Origin: Campylobacteraceae bacterium
GTDB taxonomy: Bacteria; Campylobacterota; Campylobacteria; Campylobacterales; Sulfurovaceae
Direction of reading: 5' to 3'
NCBI GenBank assembly: GCA_027063105.1
Contig: JAMOSL010000150.1
Location: 1 to 22,801 of the forward strand
DNA: 22,801 nt
This document shows positions 1 to 8,674 of this stretch, in pieces. The translations under genes were made by a program, and so were the position numbers. The notes under the pieces were generated by a model, which had not been told where the DNA came from, made no database searches, and worked only from the letters and a program-made list of their open reading frames with translations. Position 1 is the first letter of the stretch; the number at the start of each line of letters is the position of its first letter.

Positions 1-2
1 TT

Positions 3-1154
3 TATAATATTCCTTTTTCTCGTTGGAGTAATAAAACTTCTTATGAAAAAATATTTACAGAAGCATTAGAAGAGATAAATAATATAGATAAAGATGATTT
101 TAAATATGCTTTTGATTATATTTTAATAGATGAAAGACAAGATTTTCCAGATGTATTTTTTGAATTATGTGAAAAAATCACAAAAAACAAAGTTTATATC
201 GCAGGAGATATTTTTCAAGATATTTTTGACCATGATATTGAACAAAGAGTTACTAATGTTGATATTATTTTAAATAAATGTTATAGAACAGACCCCAAAA
301 TTTTAATGTTTGCTCACTCTATTGGTATGGGTCTATTTGAAAAAAAGAAATTAAATTGGCTTAAAGATAAAGAGTGGAAAGCTAGTGGATATAAAATAAA
401 AAGAAGTGGTAAAGATATTACTTTATCAAGAGAAGCTATTAGAAGATTTGAAGATTTGGATATAGAGAATATTCAAAGTATGAATATTAAGAAGTATGAA
501 AATATAAAGCAAGTTATTAAGATTATCAATAATATTAAAAATGAAAATCCTACAGTAAAGCCTGATGATATTGCAATTATAGTTTTAGATGATAATAAAA
601 CTATTTATGATTTTATGTATGAATTAAAATATGAAATTATGAATAAATTAGAGTGGGAAGTTAATAGTGCTTATGAAAGTAAAAAAAAGATAAAAAATCA
701 ATTATTTATAAGCAATAAAAATCATGTAAAAGGATTAGAATTTCCATTTGTAATTTGCATAACAAATAAAATTCAAGATAATTATAAATATAGAAATACT
801 TTATATACTATGCTAACTCGTTCTTTTATTCAATCATTTTTATTGGTAAAAGATGATACTAATTTAAAAGTTCAAAAAGATGGATTAGAGATTATAAATA
901 ATAAAAAATATATCAAAACAATAGAACCTACAGAAGAAGAAAAAGAAAAGATAAAAAATACTATTAGTTTACTTCAAGAAGAAAAAAATATATCTTTTAA
1001 GGAGTTCTTATTAAAAATATTTGATGAGTGTCAGGTAAATAGAGAGAAACAAAAAAATTTACAAAATATGATAAATAGTAATGATTTACTAAAAGATAGT
1101 TTTGATAGAGAACAAATTAAAGATTTTATATATAGAAATGAAGAATATTGTTAG
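3..1154 (+). CDS. UvrD-like superfamily 1 DNA helicase, C-terminal part (5' end outside window)
   Basis: The reading frame is open from the first bases, so an ATG at 306 is internal and this is a 5'-truncated gene with 383 visible codons. Superfamily 1 helicase motifs appear in order: a Walker B-like stretch YILIDERQDF (visible residues about 40-49), motif III with AGDIFQDIF, a CYRT motif IV, motif V as HVKGLEFPFV, and motif VI as LYTMLTRS near the two-thirds point. The Walker A motif lies upstream of the window. These motifs define UvrD/Rep-type ATP-dependent helicases, though no specific subfamily (UvrD, PcrA, RecB, AddA) is evident. About 120 charged residues follow motif VI. The stop codon TAG directly touches the ATG of the next gene in the same frame. 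A role in DNA repair or in a defence or accessory cassette is possible; the missing N-terminus prevents choosing. Confidence 0.85.
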   Translation, partial: YNIPFSRWSNKTSYEKIFTEALEEINNIDKDDFKYAFDYILIDERQDFPDVFFELCEKITKNKVYIAGDIFQDIFDHDIEQRVTNVDIILNKCYRTDPKILMFAHSIGMGLFEKKKLNWLKDKEWKASGYKIKRSGKDITLSREAIRRFEDLDIENIQSMNIKKYENIKQVIKIINNIKNENPTVKPDDIAIIVLDDNKTIYDFMYELKYEIMNKLEWEVNSAYESKKKIKNQLFISNKNHVKGLEFPFVICITNKIQDNYKYRNTLYTMLTRSFIQSFLLVKDDTNLKVQKDGLEIINNKKYIKTIEPTEEEKEKIKNTISLLQEEKNISFKEFLLKIFDECQVNREKQKNLQNMINSNDLLKDSFDREQIKDFIYRNEEYC

Positions 1155-1799
1155 ATGAAAGTTTATGAATTTAAAATAAGTAAAATATTTTTAAATATTT
1201 TTTTTAGACCTATTAGAAACAAAGCAGAAATTATAGAACTTTTAATGGAAGCTATAAATTATATGATTTTAAATCGTTCTGTTTCAGAAGAGGATACTTA
1301 TGGTAAAATAATTTTAAAAATTGATAAAATGAGTAGACTATTTTTTTTTACAAAAGATAAATATTTCTCAATTATATTTCCTTTTTTTGCTACACGAGAA
1401 GATAATAAATACTCTTTTTCTTTTAGAAATAAAATTATAATTGATAATAATTTAACAAGAAAAGTTATTTCTATTATTAAATGTGATGAATTTAAAGCTA
1501 ATTGTAGCTTAGACTTTGTTGCACCTATTTGTGATTATGAAGAAGAATGTGATGAAAACTTTTGGATATTTTTAAGAGAATTACTTTTGATGGAAGATGG
1601 ATATATCCGTTACGATTATGATAAAAAGCATGAGAATGGAGATTTACATCCACTAAATCACTATGATTTGTTTTATTCAAGTAATGCAACTTTTAAAATA
1701 GGATTAAATAATAAGTTAAGTGAAGATGAATTTATTGATTTATTAGATATAAATACTAATTGTAAATATTTATATAGAAAATTTGAAGAAGCAAAGTAG
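1155..1799 (+). CDS. Uncharacterised 214-residue protein, DUF2290-like
   Basis: The ATG follows the helicase stop codon with no spacer, and the gene ends with a TAG that again touches the next ATG, so all three genes share one frame. No signal peptide or convincing membrane segment is visible. The C-terminal third has an IRYDYD stretch followed by an HPLNHYDLF segment and a phenylalanine/lysine-rich strand. This order (RYDYD, then HP..H, then a short basic strand and an acidic helix) is how I remember DUF2290 proteins, which are of similar length. It is a resemblance from memory, not a search result. The function of DUF2290 is unknown. Direct contact with a UvrD-like helicase suggests the two proteins work together, perhaps in nucleic-acid defence or repair; that is inference. 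Only a weak purine-rich ribosome-binding site (GAAGAA) precedes the start, so translation may rely on reinitiation. Confidence 0.6.
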   Translation: MKVYEFKISKIFLNIFFRPIRNKAEIIELLMEAINYMILNRSVSEEDTYGKIILKIDKMSRLFFFTKDKYFSIIFPFFATREDNKYSFSFRNKIIIDNNLTRKVISIIKCDEFKANCSLDFVAPICDYEEECDENFWIFLRELLLMEDGYIRYDYDKKHENGDLHPLNHYDLFYSSNATFKIGLNNKLSEDEFIDLLDINTNCKYLYRKFEEAK

Positions 1800-2708
1800 A
1801 TGACTCTTTCTCTATCTTCTCCTATTTTTCTATTATTTCTACTCTTAATACCATGTTTTATATGGTGTCAAGTTCATAGTAAAATCTTTTATTTTTATAA
1901 ACTTAACTGGATAAAGGGCAATAATGATTTTCTAAGAGTAGAGTTATGGTTCAAGATTATTATTTTTTCTCTTCTTGTTGTCTCTTTATCTAAGCCATTT
2001 ATTTATAGTAGTCAGGATAGTTATCATAAGCGAGGAAGAGATTTAGTTTTGGCAATAGATGCTAGTGGTTCTATGGCAGAGAGTGGATTTGATAAACTGG
2101 ATAGATTTAAGAATAAATTTGATATTACTCTTGAATTAACAGATGAATTTATTAAAAATAGACTTGATGATAATATGGGTGCTGTTATCTTTGGAACTTT
2201 TGCCTATAGTGCATCCCCTTTAACTTATGATTTAGATTCTTTATCATTTCTACTATCTATGAGCAATATTGGTGTTGCAGGTGAAAGTACTGCTATTGGT
2301 GATGGTATAATAGAAGCCATTAGAGTTTTATCTTATGGTGAAGCAGAGAATAAAGCTATTGTATTACTAACAGATGGTTATCATAATTCAGGGAAATATT
2401 CACCTAAAGATGCAATAAAAGAGGCTATATTAAAAGGTATTAAAATATATACAATAGGTATAGGTAAAAATGGAAGTTATGATAAATCTTTGTTATTAAA
2501 AATTGCAAAAAATAGTGGAGCAAAGAGTTATTCAGCTATAAATAAAAAAGAGTTAGAAGATATTTTTAATGATATAGATTCACTTGAACCAAGTCCAATA
2601 AGAGGAGAGAATTTTTTGAATGCTACACAACTTTTTATATATCCACTTGTATTAGCATTTTTTCTTCTTTTGCTATTAATTCTTTATGATAGAAGAGAAA
2701 TTAAATGA
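1800..2708 (+). CDS. batA: BatA-like membrane-anchored VWA domain protein
   Basis: The protein has the BatA layout: two N-terminal membrane segments (about residues 5-24 and 51-68), a von Willebrand factor A domain facing the periplasm, and one C-terminal membrane segment (about 273-295). The metal-ion-dependent adhesion site is complete, with D87-x-S89-x-S91, T164 in a GEST motif and D192 in LLTDG. The length of 302 residues is normal for the family. Bat proteins are linked to stress tolerance and envelope functions in Bacteroides and Leptospira and occur with MoxR ATPases and DUF58 proteins; the molecular role is not settled. The start was chosen because the hydrophobic N-terminus begins right there, although the ATG touches the preceding TAG and has only a weak ribosome-binding site. 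It overlaps batB by four bases (ATGA), which implies translational coupling. Confidence 0.9.
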   Translation: MTLSLSSPIFLLFLLLIPCFIWCQVHSKIFYFYKLNWIKGNNDFLRVELWFKIIIFSLLVVSLSKPFIYSSQDSYHKRGRDLVLAIDASGSMAESGFDKLDRFKNKFDITLELTDEFIKNRLDDNMGAVIFGTFAYSASPLTYDLDSLSFLLSMSNIGVAGESTAIGDGIIEAIRVLSYGEAENKAIVLLTDGYHNSGKYSPKDAIKEAILKGIKIYTIGIGKNGSYDKSLLLKIAKNSGAKSYSAINKKELEDIFNDIDSLEPSPIRGENFLNATQLFIYPLVLAFFLLLLLILYDRREIK

Positions 2709-4219
2709 TTTTTTTAAATTCTTATATTTTATGGTTGCTAATTCCTATGATTATTTTTCTAATTTATCGCCATAAAAATATAGTAGAAACTACTCATATT
2801 ATTATATTGATTTTGTTGACAATATCTTTATCTCGTCCAATATTTAATAAAGAGGTTAAGTCTCAAGAGATAGAAGCAAAAGATATTATAATAGCTTTAG
2901 ATTTATCATTTTCTATGAATGCTACAGATATTTTTCCAAATAGATATGACTATTCAAAAGAGGTTATAAAATATATTCTAAAAAATAGTATGAGTGATAA
3001 TATTATGTTAATAGGCTTCACAACTAATCCTCTACTTCTATCTCCTCCAACAACTGACCATCAACTTATAGTGAGAGCATTAAATAGTATTAATAGAGAT
3101 TATATATTAACCAGAGGAACATCGTTAAATAGACTTTTTAATAAGATTTCAGATATATCTATTATAAATAAAAATTTAATTTTAATAACTGATGGAGGAG
3201 AAGAGAATAATTTGGAGTCTCTTCGTGAAATAATTACTAATAATAAAATTAATCTGACTACTTTAGGAGTAGGAACTAAAGTTGGAACTACTTTAAAAAA
3301 GGCAGATGGTTCACTACTTAAGGACTATCAAGGAAATTTGGTTATATCAAGAGTAAATCCTATATTAAAAGAGTTATCAAATAGTTACTTAAATTCATTA
3401 TCAACTCCTGAAAATATAGCTAACAAAATATTAAATATTATTAATAAAAACTATAAGGTTCAAAAAATATTAAAACGACAGAGTAATCTTATTGAGTTAT
3501 ATCAAATTACTCTATTTTTAGCAACTATATTATTTCTGATAATTCATACAAGAGCAATTAAATATTTTATAATTTTATTAAGTCTATTTTCTACACAATT
3601 AAACGCATCCATTTTAGATAATATATATATATCTTTGGCTTATAAATCTTATGGTAATAAAGATTTTAACTCATCTATTAAATATCTACAGAGAATAGAT
3701 AATATATCTTTAGAATCTCAATTGGCTTTGGCAAATAGTTATTATAAAAATGTTAGATTTAAACAAGCATTAGATATATATAAGTCTATTAAAACAAGAG
3801 ATAAAAATATTAAACAACAAATATATTACAATATGGCAAATTGTTATACTCAACTAAAAAAATATAATCTAGCAAAAAATCTTTATATTAAATCTTTGTG
3901 GTTAGGAGAAGATAATGATAGTTTGTATAACTTATCATTAGTAATAATGCGTCAAACAGAGATAGATGCTTTATCTAAACTTCTTAAACCTTCATCTAAA
4001 AAATCTACATCATCTGATGGAGAGAGTTCTGATGATGAAAGTTCTAATAATAAGAATAGTTCTAGTGGTTCTGGTAGTGGTTCTAAAAAGAGTAAAAATA
4101 ATAAAGAAGATGAAAAAAAGATATTAACAGAGAGTAAAGAATCAGAAAAACAACCTATTAGCTCAAAAGTTTATGACCTCATCAATAAAGGATATATAAA
4201 TGAAAAACAACCTTGGTAA
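2705..4219 (+). CDS. batB: BatB/BatC-like fusion: VWA domain plus TPR domain membrane protein
   Basis: The N-terminal half repeats the BatA plan: membrane segments near residues 5-21 and 31-43, then a VWA domain with a full metal site (D66-x-S68-x-S70, T139, D163). After it come two closely spaced hydrophobic segments (about 266-280 and 285-298). The second ends in an alanine-serine that resembles an ancestral signal-peptide cleavage site. Residues about 303-415 form helical TPR-like repeats with the typical alanine/tyrosine spacing (LALANSYY, YYNMANCY). A serine-, asparagine- and lysine-rich low-complexity tail (about 430-475) follows, and the protein ends in KQPW. This reads as BatB joined to BatC, which are separate genes in Bacteroidetes. 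The TPR part probably lies in the periplasm and binds partners there; that is inference. The last 20 bases overlap batD. Confidence 0.88.
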   Translation: MIFLNSYILWLLIPMIIFLIYRHKNIVETTHIIILILLTISLSRPIFNKEVKSQEIEAKDIIIALDLSFSMNATDIFPNRYDYSKEVIKYILKNSMSDNIMLIGFTTNPLLLSPPTTDHQLIVRALNSINRDYILTRGTSLNRLFNKISDISIINKNLILITDGGEENNLESLREIITNNKINLTTLGVGTKVGTTLKKADGSLLKDYQGNLVISRVNPILKELSNSYLNSLSTPENIANKILNIINKNYKVQKILKRQSNLIELYQITLFLATILFLIIHTRAIKYFIILLSLFSTQLNASILDNIYISLAYKSYGNKDFNSSIKYLQRIDNISLESQLALANSYYKNVRFKQALDIYKSIKTRDKNIKQQIYYNMANCYTQLKKYNLAKNLYIKSLWLGEDNDSLYNLSLVIMRQTEIDALSKLLKPSSKKSTSSDGESSDDESSNNKNSSSGSGSGSKKSKNNKEDEKKILTESKESEKQPISSKVYDLINKGYINEKQPW

Positions 4220-5333
4220 TTTAATAGTTAAATATTTAATATTTTTTATTATTTTAAGTGTAACTATCTATGGAGATGGATTTACTGCCAATTTTAAATT
4301 ATCAAATAATAATCCTTATATTAAAGAACCTATTACTTTAACACTAGATATAAACCAAACAGATAATAGTTCAGTTATGTTATTTAAATTTGATATTAAA
4401 AAGAGTAAAAATTATATCTTTAATCGTATCGATATTAAAACTAAAGATGATTATCATAATGTTAAAATTACTTATATATATAAAATATATCCTCTTAAAT
4501 CTGGTAATATAAATATAAACTTTGATTTACTTCAGATGGTAACAACTGATGAAAAGATAGCATATAGTTTTTCTGGGGATAGAGATAATATTAGAGGATT
4601 AAATAAAATAGATATTCCAATATCACTTAATCCTGTAACTATTAAAGTTAAAGCTCTTCCTAAAAATACTCAAATTGTGGGTGACTTTAGATTAGATTAT
4701 AAGATAAAAAAAGATAGTGTAAAAGCTTATGAACCTATACCAATTGATATAACTATTAAAGGTAAAGGGTATCTGCCACTAGATTTAGACTTAATACCAG
4801 AATCTGCTGAATATTCTATATTTCAAGAGGTATTATCTACACAATATTTGGTAAATTATTCTTTGGCTATTAGCTCTAAAAGCAGTTTTGAATTAGATGA
4901 TATTGTAATTAATGGATTTAATCCTAAATTAGAAAAATCTTATAAATTAATTGTTCCAAAACATCAGTTTTCTGTAGTTACTCCAAATATATCTAAAATA
5001 GTTAATAGTATAGATAGTCCAAAAGTATTAGATACTGAAGATACTTATTGGAGTGGAATTATATCATTTATAAAATATCTATTTGTATTTTCAATAGGAT
5101 TCTTAACTGCTAAATTGATAGAATTGTACCGTGTGGATAGAATAGATGAGAATAGTTTTTTAACTGAGATAAAGAATACTAAAAACGAGAAAGAGTTATT
5201 GAAATTACTTCTAGCTACAAATGATATAAAATACAAAGAGGATATATATCTGTTGGATAATTTGCTTTATGGAGATAAAAAAGGTTCATTTAGTAATATG
5301 AAAAAGAGTTTGATTTTAAAGGAGAGAAAATGA
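4200..5333 (+). CDS. batD: BatD-like membrane-anchored protein
   Basis: Position within the Bat operon and overall layout support BatD. There is an N-terminal hydrophobic signal or anchor (about residues 8-24), a long beta-rich periplasmic region without cysteine motifs, a C-terminal membrane segment (about 287-305) and a lysine-rich cytoplasmic tail of about 70 residues. Sequence conservation in BatD is low, so the call leans on context: batB runs into its start by 20 bases and its stop overlaps the moxR start by four bases (ATGA). At 377 residues it is shorter than many BatD proteins, which often exceed 500, so one beta domain may be missing. The beta-rich region has alternating hydrophobic patterns consistent with immunoglobulin-like strands. 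It is expected to pair with BatA and BatB at the inner membrane. Confidence 0.75.
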   Translation: MKNNLGNLIVKYLIFFIILSVTIYGDGFTANFKLSNNNPYIKEPITLTLDINQTDNSSVMLFKFDIKKSKNYIFNRIDIKTKDDYHNVKITYIYKIYPLKSGNININFDLLQMVTTDEKIAYSFSGDRDNIRGLNKIDIPISLNPVTIKVKALPKNTQIVGDFRLDYKIKKDSVKAYEPIPIDITIKGKGYLPLDLDLIPESAEYSIFQEVLSTQYLVNYSLAISSKSSFELDDIVINGFNPKLEKSYKLIVPKHQFSVVTPNISKIVNSIDSPKVLDTEDTYWSGIISFIKYLFVFSIGFLTAKLIELYRVDRIDENSFLTEIKNTKNEKELLKLLLATNDIKYKEDIYLLDNLLYGDKKGSFSNMKKSLILKERK

Positions 5334-6277
5334 ATGCTAAAATAGAAGAGTTAAAGCAAGAATTAAAAAAGGCTATTATTGGTCAGGATGAAATGATAGA
5401 GTGTTTGCTTATTGGTCTGTTAACAGATGGACATATATTAGTAGAAGGTGTACCTGGTTTGGCTAAAACTAAAACTATAAATGCACTCTCCTCATCTTTA
5501 GATTTAGATTTTAGAAGAGTGCAATTTACACCAGATTTACTTCCTAGTGATATAATTGGTGCAGAGATATATGACCATCAAAATAATATCTTCAAAATAA
5601 AAAAAGGTCCATTATTTACAAATTTACTTTTAGCAGATGAGATAAATAGAGCTCCATCGAAAGTTCAATCGGCACTATTGGAAGCTATGCAAGAGAGACA
5701 AATTACAATAGGTGATGAAAGTTTTAAGTTAGATACACCATTTTTAGTAATGGCGACTCAAAATCCAATAGAGCAAGAGGGTGTTTATCGTCTTCCTGAA
5801 GCACAACTTGATAGATTTATGATGAAATTAGTTGTTGGGCATAATAGATTTGATGATGAGTTAGAGATAATGCGTAAAGCTTCAAGAAATAGCTTTGAAA
5901 AAGTAAAAAATATAATGAGTTTAGATAATCTAAATAGCTTAAAAGGTGAATTAGAAAATGTCCATATTGATTTAGAACTAGAAAAGTATATCATAACTTT
6001 AATCTCTGCTACACGAACACCAGAAAAATTTGGCTTAGATTCACTAAAAAATATTATAGCATTCGGAGCATCTCCACGAGCATCTATTGATTTACATAAA
6101 GCTTGTAGAGCAAAAGCATTTATTAGAGGCAATAGTTTTGTAACTCCTTCTGATATTGGATTAGTTATTCATAATATACTTCGTCATAGAGTAGTTCTTA
6201 GTTATGAAGCTCAAGCAAAAGGTATTACAAGCGATGAGGTCATATCAGATATTTTAAAAACTATACCTATCCCATAA
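5330..6277 (+). CDS. moxR: MoxR family AAA+ ATPase
   Basis: This 315-residue protein carries the standard MoxR motifs. The Walker A motif is G40-VPGLAK-T47 (the usual MoxR variant), Walker B is LLLADEINRAP with D103 and E104, and sensor 1 is in MATQNPIEQEG with N145. It is followed by the family signature LPEAQLDRFMMK and a helical lid domain. MoxR ATPases act as chaperones or metal-insertion and remodelling factors for VWA-domain proteins; here the likely clients are BatA and BatB encoded just upstream. It is cytoplasmic. A GGAGA ribosome-binding site lies inside the end of batD, and the ATG overlaps the batD stop. It is the most strongly conserved member of the operon, so the family call is secure while the cellular role is inferred from context. 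Confidence 0.95.
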   Translation: MNAKIEELKQELKKAIIGQDEMIECLLIGLLTDGHILVEGVPGLAKTKTINALSSSLDLDFRRVQFTPDLLPSDIIGAEIYDHQNNIFKIKKGPLFTNLLLADEINRAPSKVQSALLEAMQERQITIGDESFKLDTPFLVMATQNPIEQEGVYRLPEAQLDRFMMKLVVGHNRFDDELEIMRKASRNSFEKVKNIMSLDNLNSLKGELENVHIDLELEKYIITLISATRTPEKFGLDSLKNIIAFGASPRASIDLHKACRAKAFIRGNSFVTPSDIGLVIHNILRHRVVLSYEAQAKGITSDEVISDILKTIPIP

Positions 6278-6287
6278 AAGCTAAAAA

Positions 6288-7136
6288 ATGAAACTAGATA
6301 AATTTGAAGAGTTTAAACTAATAGAGATAAAAGCTAAAGAGCAATCATATAATTTATTATCAGGGAATCATCTTTCTAAAATATATGGAGAGGGATATGA
6401 TTTTGGAGAGCTTAGAGAGTATCAAATTGGTGATGATATTCGTAAAATAAATTGGACAATAAGTGCTAAAATGCAAAGACCATTTATCAAAGAGCTTCAT
6501 GCAAATAGAGAGTTATCAGTAGTAGTAACAGCATTAATTTCACCTAGTTTATATTTTGGATTAAAAGATACTAAAATGGTAAGAGAGAAGCAAGATTTAA
6601 TTACAGAAATATCACTACTTTTAGGGTATAGTACAATTTATAATCAAGATTTATTTACAGGAATATACTATTTTAATAATAAATCATATCTGACACCACC
6701 AACAAAACAAATATATAATATAGAAGAATTTGCAAAAAAAATATATAACTTGAATATTTTAAATTCAACTTTAAACTATGATATCTCAACAGATTTATTT
6801 AGTAAAATAATAAATCGTTCTCTAATTTTTATAATAGGTGATTTTTTAGAAGATATAGATCTCTCAATTTTATCTAAAAGACACGAAGTAGTAGTTATTA
6901 TAGTTAGGCATAAATATGAAGTAAATCCAAAAGCTTTGGGTGAAATAATATTAAAAAATCCATCAACTGAAGAAGAAGAAAGCAGATTCTTTGGAAAAGG
7001 TATAATACAAAAATATATAAAAGAAGTAAAAAAATCAGATGATAAATTATATAATCACCTGAATCAATTTAGTATAAAATATATAAATATAAATACAAAT
7101 GATAACATTTTAGATAAATTGGTTAATTGTTTATAA
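6288..7136 (+). CDS. DUF58 domain protein, MoxR/Bat partner
   Basis: The DUF58 signature is clear at residues 33-62: YGEGYDFGELREYQ, then GDDIRKINWTISAK. DUF58 proteins occur beside MoxR and are related to VWA domains, but this one lacks a complete DxSxS metal site. The 282-residue length and absence of a hydrophobic N-terminus suggest a cytoplasmic protein, whereas some DUF58 proteins have two N-terminal membrane helices. The gene sits 10 bases after moxR and is the last of the + strand operon. Only seven bases separate it from the end of the convergent ppx/gppA gene, and I see no GC-rich terminator hairpin there. Function is unknown; it probably links MoxR to the membrane VWA proteins. Confidence 0.88.
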   Translation: MKLDKFEEFKLIEIKAKEQSYNLLSGNHLSKIYGEGYDFGELREYQIGDDIRKINWTISAKMQRPFIKELHANRELSVVVTALISPSLYFGLKDTKMVREKQDLITEISLLLGYSTIYNQDLFTGIYYFNNKSYLTPPTKQIYNIEEFAKKIYNLNILNSTLNYDISTDLFSKIINRSLIFIIGDFLEDIDLSILSKRHEVVVIIVRHKYEVNPKALGEIILKNPSTEEEESRFFGKGIIQKYIKEVKKSDDKLYNHLNQFSIKYININTNDNILDKLVNCL

Positions 7137-7143
7137 TAAATAT

Positions 7144-8664
7144 TTAAAAATTATATTCTGTTTCAAATTTCTTATCATTGAAAACAATATCAAAATTATG
7201 GGGTTTTTCTAAAGCTCTGATAGACTCTTTTGAGTGATATAGAGATTGGTTTGATTTTATATATAATATATCATCTTTATAAACAAATTCTATTTCTGCA
7301 TTATTAGAGTTGTCATGAAGTAATACAGTTAAAGTATATATAAAGCTAAGGTATTTTACTTTCTCTTTTTTAGGAAGTATTGATCTAAATTTTGAAAATA
7401 AATCTTTATTTAATAGTGAATTGCTATCCATTCGTAATAATAATGATATTAGTATCATCTCTTTGTGTGTAAAATCAAAATTTAACTCTTGCATAGATAT
7501 ATAAAAAGCATGTTTATGTGCATCATATAGAGTGAGAGTTTTTCCAATATTTGATAATTCTAAAGCTATATATAACTCTTTTTGATACTCTTTATCTAAG
7601 TTAGACTCGTTATAAAATATATTATAAAGTTTTGAAGCTATCTTTATACGATGAGATGATTTAGAACTGTTTGTAGTAATAACATCGAATCTATCTAATA
7701 TATTTGTCAGGCTTGGATTAACTGTGTCAGGGAATTTATAATCATATTTTTTTAGCATATTTTTCAAAAATAGACCTTCTCTTACTCCAACCCCACCAGT
7801 AATTACCTCTTTCGCTTCTATAGCTTTAATAATCTCTATAAAAATGAGAGTTCCCTCTCTGATAGTATCATATCTGCCTTTTTTTATATATAAGGATTGG
7901 AGACTTTTATTATCTGAAGATGTTATAATTTCATTAAAATATGATAATTCATCTTCAATTTTATAATTAAAAGCATGAAGTTTATTCAAAGGATATTGAT
8001 TTCTTTTCATAATCCCTTTACCTAATGTTCTTGCTGTTCCACCGATACCAACAGCTATCTTTTCTTTGAAATTAGATGGTAATTTATTAAGCTCTTTTGC
8101 TATATATTCTCTTGCTTTGATAGTGGCATTTTTTTTTGAAAGATTTTTATTATCAAAAAAAAGTTCTTTTATACGAACTGTTCCAATATTTAGTGAATAA
8201 GTTTGGATAATATTTTTATTATTAATAAGTGATATATCAGAAGAACCACCACCAATATCAATAGTAATTGCATCTAAAATGGGAAGTAGATTAATTATAG
8301 CGATAGCACCAAGTTTTGCCTCTTCATTTCCATTAATAATATTAATAGAAATTCCAAGTTTTTTTTCTATCCATTTTACAAATTTTTTTCCATTAGGTGC
8401 ATCTCTAAGTGCAGAAGTTGCAATAGATAAAGTCTCTTTCGCATTATATTTATTGATTGTCTGAACAAAAGATTCTAATGCAAGATAAGCTCTCTCTATA
8501 CCTATAGGTTGCAAATATCCATTATTAGAATAAGCTCCCTCTCCTATACGCACTCTACTTTTCTGCTCACAAATAATATGAAATCCAAATTTACTACTTT
8601 TTTCAAATATAACTAATCTAGCCGAATTAGAACCAATATCAATAATTGCTGTTCTATTTATCAT
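7144..8664 (-). CDS. ppx: Ppx/GppA family exopolyphosphatase / guanosine pentaphosphate phosphatase
   Basis: The protein begins with the ASKHA phosphate-1 motif AIIDIGSNSARLVIF and has the phosphate-2 motif TIDIGGGSSDISLI near residues 136-149. A GIGGTARTLGKG motif and the family stretch TSALRDAPNGKKF are also present. Ppx/GppA enzymes remove phosphate from polyphosphate or from pppGpp, and sequence alone does not separate the two activities. The 506-residue length fits the long form with a C-terminal HD-like helical domain (about residues 310-506). The start is supported by AAGGAT, eight bases upstream and overlapping the stop of mqnE, so it is probably the last gene of a waaC-lpxL-mqnE-ppx transcript. 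It would be cytoplasmic and may adjust stringent-response or polyphosphate levels. Confidence 0.9.
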   Translation of the reverse strand: MINRTAIIDIGSNSARLVIFEKSSKFGFHIICEQKSRVRIGEGAYSNNGYLQPIGIERAYLALESFVQTINKYNAKETLSIATSALRDAPNGKKFVKWIEKKLGISINIINGNEEAKLGAIAIINLLPILDAITIDIGGGSSDISLINNKNIIQTYSLNIGTVRIKELFFDNKNLSKKNATIKAREYIAKELNKLPSNFKEKIAVGIGGTARTLGKGIMKRNQYPLNKLHAFNYKIEDELSYFNEIITSSDNKSLQSLYIKKGRYDTIREGTLIFIEIIKAIEAKEVITGGVGVREGLFLKNMLKKYDYKFPDTVNPSLTNILDRFDVITTNSSKSSHRIKIASKLYNIFYNESNLDKEYQKELYIALELSNIGKTLTLYDAHKHAFYISMQELNFDFTHKEMILISLLLRMDSNSLLNKDLFSKFRSILPKKEKVKYLSFIYTLTVLLHDNSNNAEIEFVYKDDILYIKSNQSLYHSKESIRALEKPHNFDIVFNDKKFETEYNF

Positions 8665-8674
8665 TTATTAATCC

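Noticed and set aside
4291..4460. Dense AT-rich repeats of TAT/ATA in batD as possible tandem repeats
   Set aside because: No repeat unit recurs exactly; the pattern reflects Asn/Ile/Lys/Tyr-rich codons at low GC.
7132..7155. TATAAT ... ATTATA inverted repeat between the DUF58 gene and ppx as a terminator
   Set aside because: The stem is six AT pairs only, so it is too weak to support a terminator or a palindromic site in DNA this AT-rich.
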